Assembly: GCA_020052375.1 (NCBI GenBank)
Contig: JAGVPG010000008.1
Span: 1-46,460 of the forward strand
DNA: 46,460 nucleotides
Direction: 5' to 3'
From: Actinomycetota bacterium
GTDB lineage: Bacteria > Actinomycetota > JAHEXW01 > JAGVPG01
Below the pieces are notes generated by a model. It was not told the DNA's origin and made no database searches. It saw only the letters and a program-made list of their open reading frames with translations. A program made the translations under genes and the position numbers. Shown here piece by piece: positions 46,337 through 46,460 of the stretch (position 1 is its first letter; every line of letters begins with the position of its first letter).

Positions 46337-46460
46337 AGATAGACCTAGCCGAGGCGGCGATGTGTATAAACGACGCCAACATACTTGTCACAGGCGCGGC
46401 CGGATCGATCGGCTCCGAGCTTTGCCGCCAGATATCCCGCTTTGACCCGCGTGAACTTAT
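46306..46460 (+). CDS. Continuation of the CapD/WbpM-like gene in the shifted frame, cut by the window end
   Basis: Reading from 46306 gives 51 codons without a stop: VEDLLGREPVKIDLAEA, then NILVTGAAGSIGSELCRQI, the NAD-binding GxxGxxG start of the dehydratase domain. VEDLLGREPV is a typical link segment in this family. It has no start signal of its own, so it is the distal part of the gene at 45536 and not a separate gene. Confidence 0.85.
   Translation, partial: MEDLLGREPVKIDLAEAAMCINDANILVTGAAGSIGSELCRQISRFDPREL

Overview
The window looks like a chromosomal segment of a mid-GC bacterium, and every supported gene is on the + strand. Several things point to a Gram-positive-type lineage, most plausibly a deep-branching Actinobacteriota (Coriobacteriia/OPB41/Aquicultor/Rubrobacter-like) or a Firmicutes relative. 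The evidence is the order tal-rho-rpmE-thyX-DUF1385-prfA-prmC-tsaC-rpiB-glyA-dCMP deaminase-atp operon-murA, ThyX as thymidylate synthase, a sortase with a cell-wall-type surface protein, and an LCP (LytR-CpsA-Psr) protein. The phylum assignment is inference from gene content; no rRNA or tRNA is present to anchor it.

Layout. (1) 1-4706: the 3' part of a very large repeat-built surface protein with its own sortase. (2) 4749-7748: a giant polytopic membrane protein. (3) 7908-10746: HtrA-type protease and ArgS. (4) 10880-15539: a YbhGFSR-like ABC-2 exporter (adaptor, ATPase, two permeases, second ATPase) with its spacers invaded by G/C-rich palindromes and heptamer repeats. (5) 15540-16237: an intergenic region built largely of palindromes plus a possible decayed gene. 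(6) 16238-27277: a tightly coupled run lysA-hom-thrC-apgM-glycogen debranching enzyme-sppA-cpgS-pgk2-tal. (7) 27361-35426: rho and translation/nucleotide housekeeping genes. (8) 35458-42526: the complete F-type ATP synthase operon behind a near-consensus promoter. (9) 42545-46460: cell-envelope genes murA, fabZ, an LCP protein, and a CapD/WbpM-like nucleotide-sugar enzyme that carries an apparent frameshift and runs off the window.

The most interesting system is in region 6. Two adjacent genes look like the two enzymes known from methanogens that make cyclic 2,3-diphosphoglycerate (2-phosphoglycerate kinase and cyclic 2,3-diphosphoglycerate synthetase). They sit in what appears to be one translationally coupled operon with an ApgM-type phosphoglycerate mutase. 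That mutase directly follows hom and thrC, in the context where ApgM-like proteins have been proposed to act as the missing homoserine kinase, since no thrB is visible. The operon may therefore join threonine/lysine synthesis with production of a compatible solute or phosphate store otherwise associated with thermophilic archaea.

A second theme is repeat invasion of gene junctions. At least six spacers carry short tandem repeats (7, 8 or 11 bp) or palindromes. Some overlap stop codons, supply Shine-Dalgarno-like sequence, or separate genes within operons such as atpB/atpE. A third is near-leaderless initiation at atpZ and murA, where good TATAAT boxes lie only a few bases before the start codon.
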